This document shows, in pieces, positions 26,963 through 36,711 of a stretch of 47,567 nt of DNA; position 1 is the first letter of the stretch; every line of letters starts with the position of its first letter. Under the pieces are notes generated by a model, which was not told where the DNA came from, searched no databases, and saw nothing but the letters and a program-made list of their open reading frames with translations. Origin of the DNA: Gammaproteobacteria bacterium (GTDB taxonomy: Bacteria > Pseudomonadota > Gammaproteobacteria > UBA4575). The DNA lies in contig JAQWYM010000059.1 in NCBI GenBank assembly GCA_029253965.1, positions 1 through 47,567 on the forward strand, in the 5' to 3' direction. The translations under genes and the position numbers were made by a program.

Positions 26963-27699
26963 TCTGTGTCCTTCAGCAAGGCCTTAACCCAGCTAGTGTT
27001 TCTTTCTCGTAGCAACAACTCAGCGCGTGCGCGTTTAAATAACAACGCGAAAAAATAAGCTTTAAAGGCTAAGGCCATAATTAGTAGTGGTATTAGCATG
27101 CTTGGGTGAGCTGATGGTGAGTCAAACTTACTCACTGTTGGCCCTTGGTGAAGTGTGTTCCACCACTCCACTGAGTAATGAATAATCGGGATATTAACGA
27201 TGCCAACAACGGTCAAAATTGCTGCAGCCCTTGCTCCAGCACGTTCATCATCAAAGGCACCGGATAAGGCGATGACACCAAAGTAGAGGAACAATAAGAC
27301 TAACTCAGAGGTTAAACGTGCATCCCAAACCCAATAGGCGCCCCACATAGGCTTACCCCAGAGCATTCCTGTTATCAGAGCTAGCGCAGTAAACGAGGCA
27401 CCAATAACGGCACATTGGCCAATCATGATCTCGGCCACCTTGATGCGCCATATCAGAGTGACTATGGCGGCAGATGCCATCACCATATAGCCAAACATGG
27501 AAAGCCATGCGGCTGGTACGTGCACATACATGATGCGCACGGTCTCACCCTGTTGATAGTCAGCAGGAGAGTTCAGTAAGGAGTAGTAGAGTCCAACACT
27601 CATCAGCAGGACGGCAAGAATACTCGACCATTTTTGCCAGCTGGCAGACCATGCATAGAAGTATTGTGGAGATGCGAATTTGTGTAAAAAGGTAAACAT
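26959..27699 (-). CDS. ccmC: Heme exporter membrane protein CcmC
   Basis: 246 residues from the ATG at 27699; the frame stays open upstream to a TTG at 27738 inside ccmB, but the family normally starts at this ATG and ccmB ends 1 base before it. CcmC loads heme onto CcmE. The tryptophan-rich motif is GKPMWGAYWVWDARLTSELVLLFLY, with the conserved MYVHVPAAWLSMFGY and the IIHYSVEWWNTLHQGPT histidine loop on either side. Six membrane helices are expected. Confidence 0.96.
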   Translation of the reverse strand: MFTFLHKFASPQYFYAWSASWQKWSSILAVLLMSVGLYYSLLNSPADYQQGETVRIMYVHVPAAWLSMFGYMVMASAAIVTLIWRIKVAEIMIGQCAVIGASFTALALITGMLWGKPMWGAYWVWDARLTSELVLLFLYFGVIALSGAFDDERAGARAAAILTVVGIVNIPIIHYSVEWWNTLHQGPTVSKFDSPSAHPSMLIPLLIMALAFKAYFFALLFKRARAELLLRERNTSWVKALLKDTE

Positions 27700-27700
27700 C

Positions 27701-28366
27701 TTAGCTATATGAAACTCGTAAGGCCGCAACAACAGCAAACGGCACTAATAATATTGAAACAATTAAAAACGCTGCAAGTAACGCATAATAACCGCTGACC
27801 GGTTGATTTACAGCCGCTGCATTAATCGCCATGGTGGAAAATATCAGTACAGGAATATAGAAAGGAAGGGTGAGTAAGGACGATAGAACCCCTCCACCCC
27901 TCAGGCTTAGGGTTAAAGCCACGCCAACCGCCCCCAATAGGCTCAAAATCGGTGTACTGATCAGCAGAGTAATAATAAGGCTAGGCAGTGCCTGTGTGGG
28001 TAAAAACAATAAAAAAGACATCAATGGCGCAATAATGACGAGGGGGAGACCAATACTGAACCAATGCGCAGCAATTTTCGCAGCAATCAAGACCACCTTA
28101 GACCCTGGCATCAGTAGCAACTGCTCTAATGAGCCATCGTCGTAGTCCGAGCGAAACATATTATCCATCGACATCAGCGCCGCTAGTAACGCGGTAACCC
28201 AAATAACTCCAGCGGCTAATTCGGCTAAAAAAGCATGATCAGGAGTCACCCCTAATGGGAACATGCTGACCACCATGATAAAAAAAACCAAGGGATTAGC
28301 AAGCTCGCGTCGACGCCGAATCGCCAGCAGTATATCGCGCTTAAATATGAATAAAAACAATCGCAT
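27701..28366 (-). CDS. ccmB: Heme exporter membrane protein CcmB
   Basis: 221-residue six-helix permease subunit of CcmAB. FKRDILLAIRRRRELANPLVFFIMVVSMFPLGV at the start and the FRSDYDDGSLEQLLLMP loop are conserved in CcmB. With CcmA it uses ATP to free holo-CcmE from CcmCD. Three bases separate it from ccmA. Confidence 0.96.
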   Translation of the reverse strand: MRLFLFIFKRDILLAIRRRRELANPLVFFIMVVSMFPLGVTPDHAFLAELAAGVIWVTALLAALMSMDNMFRSDYDDGSLEQLLLMPGSKVVLIAAKIAAHWFSIGLPLVIIAPLMSFLLFLPTQALPSLIITLLISTPILSLLGAVGVALTLSLRGGGVLSSLLTLPFYIPVLIFSTMAINAAAVNQPVSGYYALLAAFLIVSILLVPFAVVAALRVSYS

Positions 28367-28369
28367 AGA

Positions 28370-29017
28370 TTACTTTGTTAACCTATTATCTAGATTTAAT
28401 ATACGCACTTTTGCAGACCCAAGATCCAAACTTCTATGCGTGGTTAAGATTAACATACCGCCTCGTGCTAGGTGCGCTTGTATGCGTGCTTCAACGACTG
28501 CGATGAAGTCAACATCTAAGGCCGTTAACGGCTCATCCAGTATCCACAAAGCCTGATCGGACAGAAATAACCGTGCTAATGAGACGCGTCGTTGCTGGCC
28601 TGCTGATAAGCGTGAACAAATAACGCCTAAACGCTGTCGTAGGCCGACCTGCTCTGCCAGTTCAACCATGGTGTCAGCTGCGCAGTTATTAAGCGAATAA
28701 TGCAGGCGCAAGTTTTCACGCACGCTTAACTCTTGCTTTATTGCTGCTTGATGACCGATGAATAAAAGTTCTTGCTGATAAGCGTGCTCATCATCACTAA
28801 TCGATGCGGCATTCCAGAGAACCTCACCTTCTATTGCAGGATTAAGTCCCGTAAGGATACGCAGTAGGCTGGTCTTACCACTGCCGTTAGCGCCTTGAAC
28901 CAGCATAGCCTCACCGGCCTTAAGTTCAAAGGAGACGTTATCGAATAGCAGGCGACCACCACGCTCACATTGAAGTGCGCGGGATTGCAAGTGATTGGAG
29001 TTTTCGTACTTGGACAT
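28370..29017 (-). CDS. ccmA: Heme exporter ATP-binding protein CcmA
   Basis: 215-residue ABC ATPase, first gene of the ccm operon. Walker A is GANGSGKTSLLRIL, the signature is RLSAGQQRRVSLARL (LSAGQ is typical of CcmA), Walker B is LWILDEPLTALD, and the H-loop lies in LTTHRSLDLG. It is divergent from the tetraheme cytochrome gene, with 144 bases between the starts, so c-type cytochrome maturation and c-type cytochrome genes share this control region. Confidence 0.97.
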   Translation of the reverse strand: MSKYENSNHLQSRALQCERGGRLLFDNVSFELKAGEAMLVQGANGSGKTSLLRILTGLNPAIEGEVLWNAASISDDEHAYQQELLFIGHQAAIKQELSVRENLRLHYSLNNCAADTMVELAEQVGLRQRLGVICSRLSAGQQRRVSLARLFLSDQALWILDEPLTALDVDFIAVVEARIQAHLARGGMLILTTHRSLDLGSAKVRILNLDNRLTK

Positions 29018-29161
29018 TAGTGCATTAATACATACACAGGCAGTTGAGCCCTGTATGCTTCTTGTTCACTTTAAAAAAGTTGTGAATTCACGTTGTTACG
29101 TGGCTCAATATTACCTAATATATCGCTTAATTATTCGCATACTAGCACCCAAAGCAAAACA

Positions 29162-29719
29162 ATGTCAGATCGTAAAAAATACACTTTAGGCTTCATCTCC
29201 GTCTTCGGCTTTATCGCCCTCATTGGTCTTGGATTCTTTTCAGCCCTCGGCTCTTCGGTGGCGTTAGAAAAGACCAATACCGTTGAATTCTGTACCTCCT
29301 GCCACTCCATGCAGTGGGTTAAAGAGGAATGGATGGAATCAGTTCACTACAAAAACGCCTCAGGCGTTCGTGCCGGCTGTCCCGATTGCCACGTCCCACA
29401 CTCTCTGGGGCCTAAGTTAATGGCTAAGGTTATGGCAGCAAAAGATGTCTGGGGCGAAATCATGGGCACCATCGATACTGAAGAGAAGTTCGAAGAACAT
29501 CGCTGGACTATGGCTAATCGCGTCTGGGCAACCATGGAAGCTTCTGATTCACGTGAATGCCGTAGTTGTCACGCCTTTGATGCGATGGATCCAAAAGAAC
29601 AAGAAAAAACATCGCGCAAGAAACACCGGAAGGCACAAAAACGTGGGCAGACCTGTATTGAATGCCACAAAGGTGTTGCGCATGAAGAGCCAACCGAACC
29701 CGATACAGATGAAGGCTAA
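29162..29719 (+). CDS. Tetraheme c-type cytochrome, NapC/NirT family
   Basis: 185 residues from the ATG at 29162; an upstream in-frame ATG (29093) would add an untypical extension. One N-terminal membrane anchor (about 8-34) is followed by four heme motifs: CTSCH (44-48), CPDCH (73-77), CRSCH (133-137) and CIECH (165-169), with the acidic tail EPTEPDTDEG. Spacing and the MANRVWATMEASDSRECRSCH segment match NapC/NirT membrane-bound quinol dehydrogenases. Its partner reductase is not here; instead fccA and fccB follow on the same strand. It could pass electrons between the quinone pool and FccAB, but that is inference. Confidence 0.9.
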   Translation: MSDRKKYTLGFISVFGFIALIGLGFFSALGSSVALEKTNTVEFCTSCHSMQWVKEEWMESVHYKNASGVRAGCPDCHVPHSLGPKLMAKVMAAKDVWGEIMGTIDTEEKFEEHRWTMANRVWATMEASDSRECRSCHAFDAMDPKEQEKTSRKKHRKAQKRGQTCIECHKGVAHEEPTEPDTDEG

Positions 29720-29778
29720 TCAGTTTAAAAAAATGAACGCCATCTCAAACCAATAAGGTGCAGAGAAATCATCAAAAT

Positions 29779-29808
29779 AGGCGCTTAAAGTGTTGTTCTT
29801 GAGCGCTT
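29779..29808 (+). promoter_or_regulatory. Hairpin between tetraheme cytochrome and fccA genes
   Basis: A 10-pair RNA stem (arms AGGCGCTTAA and TTGAGCGCTT, two G-U pairs, 10-base loop) lies in the 130-base gap. No T run follows, so it looks more like an mRNA-processing or stabilising element, or a weak attenuator, than a terminator. The following fccA has a strong ribosome-binding site, AGGAG, 8 bases before its ATG. Confidence 0.4.
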
Positions 29809-29849
29809 ATCTACAGCATACTATTGTTCTAACCTGAGGAGTCTTAATA

Positions 29850-30506
29850 ATGAGAATAAAAGCTACTGCAACGGCCCTGCTGTGCATGGCCTCGCTGATG
29901 AGTACGACCGCAACTGCGGATCAGGCTCGCCAAGCGATGCTAGTCAACACCTGTGTCGCCTGCCATGGAGAAAACGGAAACAGCGTTGGTCCCGCGATAC
30001 CAACTCTTGCTGGCCTATCACCGAATTATTTAATGGGCGCAATGCTAGCCTACAAATACCCAGACGCAGACAAACTCGAAGAAGTTATTGATGCGGATAT
30101 AGACTTTGAAGATGTTGAGGCCTTTAACCGTTATGGCACCATCATGAATCGCCTCGCTAGCGGCTATACAGAAGAAGAAATTAAAATGATCGCGGCTTAC
30201 TTCAGCGATCAAGAAATGCACCGTCCAGATCAAGTGTTTGATAGCGCAGCAGCCAAAAAGGGCAAAAAGCTTCATACCAAGCACTGTGAAAAGTGCCATG
30301 AAGATGAAGGTCGTGTCGCCGATGATGATACCGGTGTGCTTGCTGGCCAATGGGCACCTTACTTCCTATACAGCATGGCTGACTTCAATAACGGTGATCG
30401 AGACATGCCGAAGAAGATGAAGATCAAGCTTAAGGAAATCCAAGACAGTGTCGGTCACGCTGGCTTTGAACAACTTGCGCATTACTACGCAAGTATCACT
30501 GACTAG
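29850..30506 (+). CDS. fccA: Diheme cytochrome c subunit of flavocytochrome c sulfide dehydrogenase
   Basis: 218 residues with an N-terminal signal peptide (cleavage likely after TATA). Two class I heme sites are CVACH (35-39) and CEKCH (146-150). Methionine ligands are plausible at YGTIMNRLASGYTEEEI and GDRDMPKK. The c4-like double-domain layout and direct linkage to fccB identify it as the electron-accepting subunit of FCSD in the periplasm. It is somewhat longer than classical FccA. AGGAG at 29837-29841 supports the ATG. Confidence 0.93.
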   Translation: MRIKATATALLCMASLMSTTATADQARQAMLVNTCVACHGENGNSVGPAIPTLAGLSPNYLMGAMLAYKYPDADKLEEVIDADIDFEDVEAFNRYGTIMNRLASGYTEEEIKMIAAYFSDQEMHRPDQVFDSAAAKKGKKLHTKHCEKCHEDEGRVADDDTGVLAGQWAPYFLYSMADFNNGDRDMPKKMKIKLKEIQDSVGHAGFEQLAHYYASITD

Positions 30507-30521
30507 CCGAGGACGCAAACA

Positions 30522-31805
30522 ATGAAAAAATTAAATCGTAGAGATTTTATTAAATACGGTAGCGGCACAGTAGCTGCTGGAGCGATCACTCTAGGCGCAC
30601 CCAATATTGCGCTGGGTTCAACGAAGAAAGTTGTTGTTATCGGCGGTGGTGCCGGTGGTGCGATTGCGGCTAAATACATCAAGAAGGCAGACAGCTCTAT
30701 TGATGTCACACTGATCGAAACCAACAAAGAATATTACACCTGCTTCATGAGTAACGAAGTACTGGGTGGAGATCGAGATATCAGCACCATTCGTCATGGC
30801 TATGAAGGCCTTAAGAAGCATGGCATTCATGTCGTGCATGCCAAGGCGACTGGCGTTGATCATGATACTAAAAAAGTGGTTACTGATGCCGGTGATAATT
30901 TTGCTTACGATCGACTGGTGCTGTCACCGGGTGTTTCGCTTAAGTATGGCGTCATCGAAGGTTATGACGAAGCCGCTGCTGAAATCATGCCGCATGCTTG
31001 GAAAGCCGGTCCACAGACCAGCTTGTTACGCAAGCAATTGGTTGAGATGAAGGATGGAGGCACTGTCATTATCGCGCCTCCAGGCAATCCATTCCGCTGT
31101 CCTCCAGGACCTTATGAGCGTACCTGTCAGATTGCTCATTACCTAAAACATAACAAGCCTAAATCAAAGATCTTAGTGATCGATGCCAAGGATAAGTTTT
31201 CTAAGCAAGGCCTATTCACACAGGGCTGGAAAGCACGTTATGACGGCATGATTGATTGGGTCCCTGCTGCCGATACCGGTGGTGGCGTAACCTCCGTCAA
31301 TGCCGCAGAGATGACGGTTTCTACAGACTTTGATGATATCCAAGGTGACGTTATCAATATCATTCCACCACAACACGCGGGCCATATTGCCCATGTTGCT
31401 GGTGTGACTGATGATTCGGGCTGGTGTCCGGTTGATCTGGGTACTTTTGAATCTAAGATTCATGCCGGTGTTTATGTTATTGGTGATGCCTGTGCAGCAA
31501 AAGGTATGCCAAAGTCAGGCTATGCAGCAAACTCACAGGGTAAAGTCTGTGCCACTGCTGTCATTGCCTCTTTGAATGACATTGAAATGACTGATCCGTC
31601 ATATGTTAATACCTGTTACAGCTTGATTGCACCTGATTATGGTATTTCAGTGGCTGCGGTTTACCGCTTAGCTGAAGATCGTTCGAAGATCGCAAAAGTT
31701 GCTGGCGGACTGACCCCTAGTGATGCCAGTAAAGAAGCCTTACAGCGTGAAGTGCAATACGCCTACAGTTGGTATGACAATATCGTTGCTGATATGTTTA
31801 CCTAA
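30522..31805 (+). CDS. fccB: Flavocytochrome c sulfide dehydrogenase, flavin subunit
   Basis: 427-residue periplasmic flavoprotein oxidising sulfide. A twin-arginine signal ([11 protein letters not shown]) indicates export folded with FAD. GGGAGG (41-46) binds FAD; C74 in [13 protein letters not shown] corresponds to the covalent FAD cysteine; C193 ([12 protein letters not shown]) and C365 (YVNTCYSL) correspond to the redox-active disulfide of Allochromatium FCSD. The second FAD motif is [24 protein letters not shown]. All key residues are present, so the enzyme should be active. It starts 15 bases after fccA and is followed by a strong terminator. Confidence 0.96.
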   Translation: MKKLNRRDFIKYGSGTVAAGAITLGAPNIALGSTKKVVVIGGGAGGAIAAKYIKKADSSIDVTLIETNKEYYTCFMSNEVLGGDRDISTIRHGYEGLKKHGIHVVHAKATGVDHDTKKVVTDAGDNFAYDRLVLSPGVSLKYGVIEGYDEAAAEIMPHAWKAGPQTSLLRKQLVEMKDGGTVIIAPPGNPFRCPPGPYERTCQIAHYLKHNKPKSKILVIDAKDKFSKQGLFTQGWKARYDGMIDWVPAADTGGGVTSVNAAEMTVSTDFDDIQGDVINIIPPQHAGHIAHVAGVTDDSGWCPVDLGTFESKIHAGVYVIGDACAAKGMPKSGYAANSQGKVCATAVIASLNDIEMTDPSYVNTCYSLIAPDYGISVAAVYRLAEDRSKIAKVAGGLTPSDASKEALQREVQYAYSWYDNIVADMFT

Positions 31806-31831
31806 GGCTGTATCGTTCTAGGTTTTAAAAG

Positions 31832-31855
31832 CGGGGCTTAGGCCCCGTTTTTTTT
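31832..31855 (+). terminator. Rho-independent terminator after fccB
   Basis: A GC-only stem (CGGGGC and GCCCCG) with loop TTAG is followed directly by eight T, 26 bases past the fccB stop. This is a textbook intrinsic terminator and separates the sulfide-oxidation genes from mfd. The following 190 bases to mfd show no gene; only a short direct repeat, CCAATAAAT, appears twice. Confidence 0.93.
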
Positions 31856-32046
31856 GCGCTGGTTTTAATGCCAATAAATCTTTAGAAAGACCAATAAATA
31901 AGCGCTAAATATTACAGTTCAAGGCATCCCATGGGCTTATTATTCAATATACTAAGCACTCATTATCTAAGGCACTTGAATAGGCTAACTCTGACTAAAT
32001 ATCAGTATGTCTGTATTTAAGAACAACCGTTACCCCAGATTAAAGC

Positions 32047-35000
32047 ATGCATTATTTAGACACTAAGTTACCTAGCATAAAGAAAGATAAGACCTCATGG
32101 GGGCAGCTCTATGGTTGCTCAAAAAGCCTTGCCATTAGTAATGCTATTAAGCAGCACAAGGGCTTGGTTGTGGTCGTTACTGAAGATTCCTCCAGCAGTC
32201 ATCAGCTGCATACGGAATTACGTTTCATTCATTCAAGTATGGAAAACTTCCTCAGCTTTCCTGAATGGGAAACCCTACCCTATGATGTTTTCTCACCGCA
32301 TGAAGATATTGTTTCTGAGCGTGTAGCGACACTACAGAAACTCCCTAAGATTAAACAGGGTGTTATTGTCTTACCTATTTCAACCTGCATGCAGCGTGTG
32401 CCACCGAAGGAATTTGTTGCCAGTTTTTCAGTCAGTTTGGAAGTCGGTCAGCATATTAAACCAGAAATACTCAAGCGCACTTTAGTCAGTGCTGGCTATA
32501 ACCCAGTCTCACAGGTAATGACACGCGGAGAATTCACCAGTCGCGCCTCGATTATTGACTTCTTTCCCATGGGATCATCCCTACCCTATCGCGTTGAATT
32601 TTTCGATGATGAGATTGATACCATTCGTACTTTTGATATCGAGAAACAGGTTTCATTAGAGAAAGTACAGCGTATTGAAATATTACCTGCACGTGAAATA
32701 CCCACTAATAAAGAAGCCATTAAGGCTTTCCGTCAACGCTATCGTGCCAAGCTAGCGGGTGATCCAAACAAAAGTTTAATCTATCAAGAAGTCAGCAATG
32801 GGCACTTCCCTGCCGGCATTGAGTATTATCAACCTCTGTTTTTTGATCAGACGGTTCGCCTCTTTGACTATTTCCCTGAAAACACCTTATTTGTCATGGT
32901 CGATGAGATCGCACAGGTAGCAGAAGAATTTGAACAGGAGTTATTCAGCCGCTATGAACAACGCCGGCATGACATTGAACGTCCGGTGTTACCTCCTGCA
33001 GATCTCTATCTCAGTGCTGTCGATACCCTTGCTGAATTTCAGCAGAATTTCAGCATTCAAGTACATGGGCATAAAATTGATGAATACCATAAACCTAATA
33101 CTAATTTCCCAATATCAACACTACCGGCTATTCAAATTGATACGCGGCAAGCAAATCCTGCGGGCTTATTAAAAGATTTCCTTGAGCACCGCGTCGATAA
33201 GGCGGTTTTTATTGCTGAATCTTTAGGTCGGCGTGAATTCCTCAACGAGACTCTGCGCAGCTTTGGCATTAAACCTACTGTCGATAGTGATTGGTTTAGC
33301 TTCAGTGAAAGTCCTGAATCCACGCATCTACTGGTTGCACCTTTTGAGGAATCAATCTATCTGCAGAATGAGCGTGTTGCGATTATTTGTGAAAGTGCTT
33401 TATTTGGCAATAAGACGCGACAACGCACACGTAAGCGCCGAACACGTGATGCTGATGCCGTCGTTCAAAACCTCAGTGAACTGACGCCAGGTGCACCTAT
33501 AGTGCATGAAGAACATGGTGTTGGTCGCTATATTGGGCTGCAATCACTCGATATAGACGGCGATGGCACAGAATTCCTGATGATCGAATACTATGGCGGT
33601 GACAAGCTCTACGTTCCTGTCTCTAACCTGCATCTAGTCAGTCGCTACACTGGCAGTGGTTCTGAGAATGCACCCTGGCACAAATTAGGTAACGAACAAT
33701 GGTCACGGGCACGACAAAAGGCTGCTGAAAGAGCACGTGATGTCGCTGCTGAACTTCTCGATGTCTATGCCCGCCGTGAGGCAAAAAAGGGAATCTTCTT
33801 CGACACCAATTTATTGGAATACAACACTTTTGCGAGCAGCTTTGTCTATGAGGAAACCCCTGATCAGCAATCTGCGATTGATGATGTATTAGCCGATATG
33901 GGATCAACCAAACCCATGGATCGGGTTGTCTGTGGTGATGTTGGTTTTGGTAAGACAGAAGTGGCTATGCGCGCCGTCTTTATTGCTGCCAGTAATGGCA
34001 AACAGGCGGCTGTGCTAGCACCCACAACGCTACTGACACAGCAACATTACCAAAGTTTTTGTGATCGTTTTGCCGAGTGGCCATTTCGCATTGAATCCTT
34101 GTCTCGATTTAATTCAGCGAAGAAGCAAAAAGAAATACTGGCTGACCTCAAGGCTGGCAAAGTTGATATCGTCATTGGTACGCATAAATTATTCTCCGCT
34201 GATATTGAGTGGAGAGATCTAGGTTTAATCGTCGTTGATGAAGAGCAACGATTTGGCGTTAGACATAAAGAAAAACTCAAGGCTTTGCGTGCAGAAGTCG
34301 ATATGCTGACACTGACTGCAACTCCTATTCCACGAACCTTGAACATGTCTCTCAGTGGGTTACGTGACCTCTCTATCATCGCTACGCCACCCAGCCATCG
34401 CCATGCGATCAAGACCTTTGTATCAGAGTGGAATGATGCTGCGATCACTGAGGCCTGTGTGCGTGAGCTGAAACGCGGTGGACAAATCTACTTCTTGCAC
34501 AACGAAGTAAAGACCATCGATAAGATCGCAAAACAATTAGAAATCTTGGTACCTCATGCCAAGGTACGTGCTGCCCATGGCCAACTGGCGGAACGTGAAC
34601 TAGAAGAAGTCATGCATGATTTTTATCATGCGCGCTTCAATATTCTTGTTTGCACGACCATTGTTGAGAGTGGCATTGATGTCTCAACGGCAAATACTAT
34701 TATTATCAATCGTGCCGATAAGCTCGGTCTTAGCCAGTTACACCAGCTACGCGGTCGTGTTGGCCGCTCACACCATAGAGCCTATGCCTACCTCTTAGCA
34801 CCACCGCGTAAGTTGATGACAGCAGATGCTGTTAAACGTCTCGATGCCATTGAGTCATTAGAGGAACTAGGCGTTGGTTTCACCTTAGCAACGCATGACC
34901 TAGAAATACGTGGCGCCGGCGAACTATTGGGTGAAGAACAGAGTGGTCAAATACAAGAAGTTGGCTATACCATGTATAACGAATTGCTCGCCAGAGCGGT

Positions 35001-35499
35001 GAAAGCACTGCGTGCTGGCCAATTACCCGAAACTGATAGGCCACTAGACCATGGCTCAGAAGTTGAGTTAGGTGAAGCAGCGCTGTTACCTAACACCTAT
35101 GTGCCGGATGTGCATATGCGTTTAGTGCTATATAAGCGTATTGCCAGTGCGACTTCAGTAGAGCAGTTGAAAGATCTACAAATAGAGCTTATTGATCGCT
35201 TTGGCCTGCTGCCAGATGCCGCCAAAAACCTATTTTCAAGCACCGAGTTGAAACTGTACTGTGCCGGCTTAGGGATTACCAAGATTGCAGCGCATGAGGC
35301 AGGTGGCCGCGTCATCTTTGATAAAGAACCTAAAATTGATGTCACAGCCCTACTCAGCTTATTGCAAAATGAACCAAGCGTATTCAAACTAGTCGGAAAT
35401 GAGAAGTTATACTTCACTCTAGAACTAGATACGGTTGATCAACGCATTGATTATATTTTCAAATTGATTAATAACATCGCCATCCGCGAGGCTGCGTGA
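32047..35499 (+). CDS. mfd: Transcription-repair coupling factor Mfd
   Basis: 1150 residues, very near E. coli length. It displaces RNA polymerase stalled at DNA lesions and recruits UvrA. Order: N-terminal UvrB-like domains (SFPEWETLPYDVFSPHEDI, TRGEFTSRASIIDFFP), the RNA-polymerase-interacting CarD-like domain (GAPIVHEEHGVGRYIGL, EYYGGDKLYVPVSNLHLVSRY), the RecG-like helicase motor with Walker A GDVGFGKTEVAMRA, DEEQRFG box, TATPIPRTL and QLRGRVGRS, and the C-terminal TRCF domain. The stop overlaps the csiV start (GTGA). Confidence 0.98.
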   Translation: MHYLDTKLPSIKKDKTSWGQLYGCSKSLAISNAIKQHKGLVVVVTEDSSSSHQLHTELRFIHSSMENFLSFPEWETLPYDVFSPHEDIVSERVATLQKLPKIKQGVIVLPISTCMQRVPPKEFVASFSVSLEVGQHIKPEILKRTLVSAGYNPVSQVMTRGEFTSRASIIDFFPMGSSLPYRVEFFDDEIDTIRTFDIEKQVSLEKVQRIEILPAREIPTNKEAIKAFRQRYRAKLAGDPNKSLIYQEVSNGHFPAGIEYYQPLFFDQTVRLFDYFPENTLFVMVDEIAQVAEEFEQELFSRYEQRRHDIERPVLPPADLYLSAVDTLAEFQQNFSIQVHGHKIDEYHKPNTNFPISTLPAIQIDTRQANPAGLLKDFLEHRVDKAVFIAESLGRREFLNETLRSFGIKPTVDSDWFSFSESPESTHLLVAPFEESIYLQNERVAIICESALFGNKTRQRTRKRRTRDADAVVQNLSELTPGAPIVHEEHGVGRYIGLQSLDIDGDGTEFLMIEYYGGDKLYVPVSNLHLVSRYTGSGSENAPWHKLGNEQWSRARQKAAERARDVAAELLDVYARREAKKGIFFDTNLLEYNTFASSFVYEETPDQQSAIDDVLADMGSTKPMDRVVCGDVGFGKTEVAMRAVFIAASNGKQAAVLAPTTLLTQQHYQSFCDRFAEWPFRIESLSRFNSAKKQKEILADLKAGKVDIVIGTHKLFSADIEWRDLGLIVVDEEQRFGVRHKEKLKALRAEVDMLTLTATPIPRTLNMSLSGLRDLSIIATPPSHRHAIKTFVSEWNDAAITEACVRELKRGGQIYFLHNEVKTIDKIAKQLEILVPHAKVRAAHGQLAERELEEVMHDFYHARFNILVCTTIVESGIDVSTANTIIINRADKLGLSQLHQLRGRVGRSHHRAYAYLLAPPRKLMTADAVKRLDAIESLEELGVGFTLATHDLEIRGAGELLGEEQSGQIQEVGYTMYNELLARAVKALRAGQLPETDRPLDHGSEVELGEAALLPNTYVPDVHMRLVLYKRIASATSVEQLKDLQIELIDRFGLLPDAAKNLFSSTELKLYCAGLGITKIAAHEAGGRVIFDKEPKIDVTALLSLLQNEPSVFKLVGNEKLYFTLELDTVDQRIDYIFKLINNIAIREAA

Positions 35500-36689
35500 A
35501 TAGAGCATTCTTTTTCATAGCTATGACACTACTTGCTTTCAGTGAGTACGCTTATGCGCAAAAAGACTATATATTTGAGATTATCTTTTTCACACCCAGT
35601 GAAGTTCAACAGCCTTACGAAGAGTTACCCAGTATAGAGCCTATCCCTGCTCTGGCAGAGGGTATTGATTTGGAGGCCTTGCGCGCCCTCTTACTTAAGA
35701 GATCAGAGCAGCAGGTTTTTAAAGATATTAGTGAACTCGAAGATGATTCCAACCCTCCTGAATTTATGCCAGCCGATAACCTTGATGTTACGCACACCGA
35801 GCCTCTGCCAATAGGCTCAGATAATGACGTCAGCGAGCAACAGCTAGCGACTAATAATAGCGATACCAGCGGTCTCATTAGGGAGCCAAAGCAAAGCTTG
35901 ACGATTACCGCCATGAAAGCACCTGTGCAGGCCTTGCGAGCAGAAGTTTCTAGTGCTGTGGTTGCCTCATTACCCAATGATTTAGATGATACTTTTGATG
36001 TTGCCCTGCCAAAACTAGAGGCTGCTGAAGCCTTTACTCAATGGTTGCCACTTGGTCATAATGATTATCAGTTAAAGGATCTACTCGCAGAGTTGGAGAA
36101 AAACAAGGCCTATCGTGTCTTACATCATATGGCTTGGCGACAGCCCGCCAGTAATGCCAGTAACAGTAAATCAATCGCTGTGCAGGCAGGGTTCGATTAC
36201 CAACATAATGTCGGCTGCTCTGACGAGGTTAGACCTGAATTAATATCTGAAGCCAGCTCAGAAACACAGAAGAGTAACCACTCTAAGGTCTTAAGTATTG
36301 CTCTCGAGGCGGTCCAAGTTATCGATTTTGAGGATGAGGAACACAGCGGTTTACTAAGAAAAAGCTTTGCCCAATTAGCTGCGCTAGCCACGCTAAATAC
36401 CAACCCTGATGTGATACATGAATTAGAAGGTAGCTTAAGGGTTGAGGTCGGACGTTACCTGCATCTATATACGGATCTTGTCTTCAGGGTTGAACAGGTG
36501 GAAGATAATAATGCGCAAAAAGCATTATATTGCATGCCGGCTAGAGACGATTTTCGCATTCAAAACCACCATCGCATGCGCAGTAGACAAGTCTATTATA
36601 TCGATCATCCTATGCTTGGAATGTTAGTCCAAGCAACACCGCTTAATGCGCCTAAGCCTGAACAGACAACATTAGAGTTAGCGAATTAA
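35496..36689 (+). CDS. csiV: CsiV-family periplasmic protein
   Basis: 397 residues starting with GTG that overlaps the mfd stop. A clear signal peptide (MNRAFFFIAMTLLAFSEYAYA) precedes YIFEIIFFTPS, the family start. The C-terminal part (LEGSLRVEVGRYLHLYTDLVFR, then RRMRSRQVYYIDHPMLGMLVQATP-like) is the conserved CsiV/PF10972 region. The middle is acidic and low in conservation. In Vibrio this protein regulates peptidoglycan synthesis through a D-amino-acid-sensitive synthase; that role is not shown for this organism. The mfd-csiV order is common in gammaproteobacteria. Confidence 0.87.
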   Translation: MNRAFFFIAMTLLAFSEYAYAQKDYIFEIIFFTPSEVQQPYEELPSIEPIPALAEGIDLEALRALLLKRSEQQVFKDISELEDDSNPPEFMPADNLDVTHTEPLPIGSDNDVSEQQLATNNSDTSGLIREPKQSLTITAMKAPVQALRAEVSSAVVASLPNDLDDTFDVALPKLEAAEAFTQWLPLGHNDYQLKDLLAELEKNKAYRVLHHMAWRQPASNASNSKSIAVQAGFDYQHNVGCSDEVRPELISEASSETQKSNHSKVLSIALEAVQVIDFEDEEHSGLLRKSFAQLAALATLNTNPDVIHELEGSLRVEVGRYLHLYTDLVFRVEQVEDNNAQKALYCMPARDDFRIQNHHRMRSRQVYYIDHPMLGMLVQATPLNAPKPEQTTLELAN

Positions 36690-36711
36690 AAGCCGCTACT
36701 GATAGAGCTAT

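Noticed and set aside
29030-29065. Inverted repeat CATACA/TGTATG between ccmA and the tetraheme cytochrome gene
   Set aside because: Only six bases pair before mismatches, too weak to claim an operator.
34047-34448. 133-codon open frame opposite mfd
   Set aside because: Antisense to the helicase core of Mfd, with no motif or start signal.
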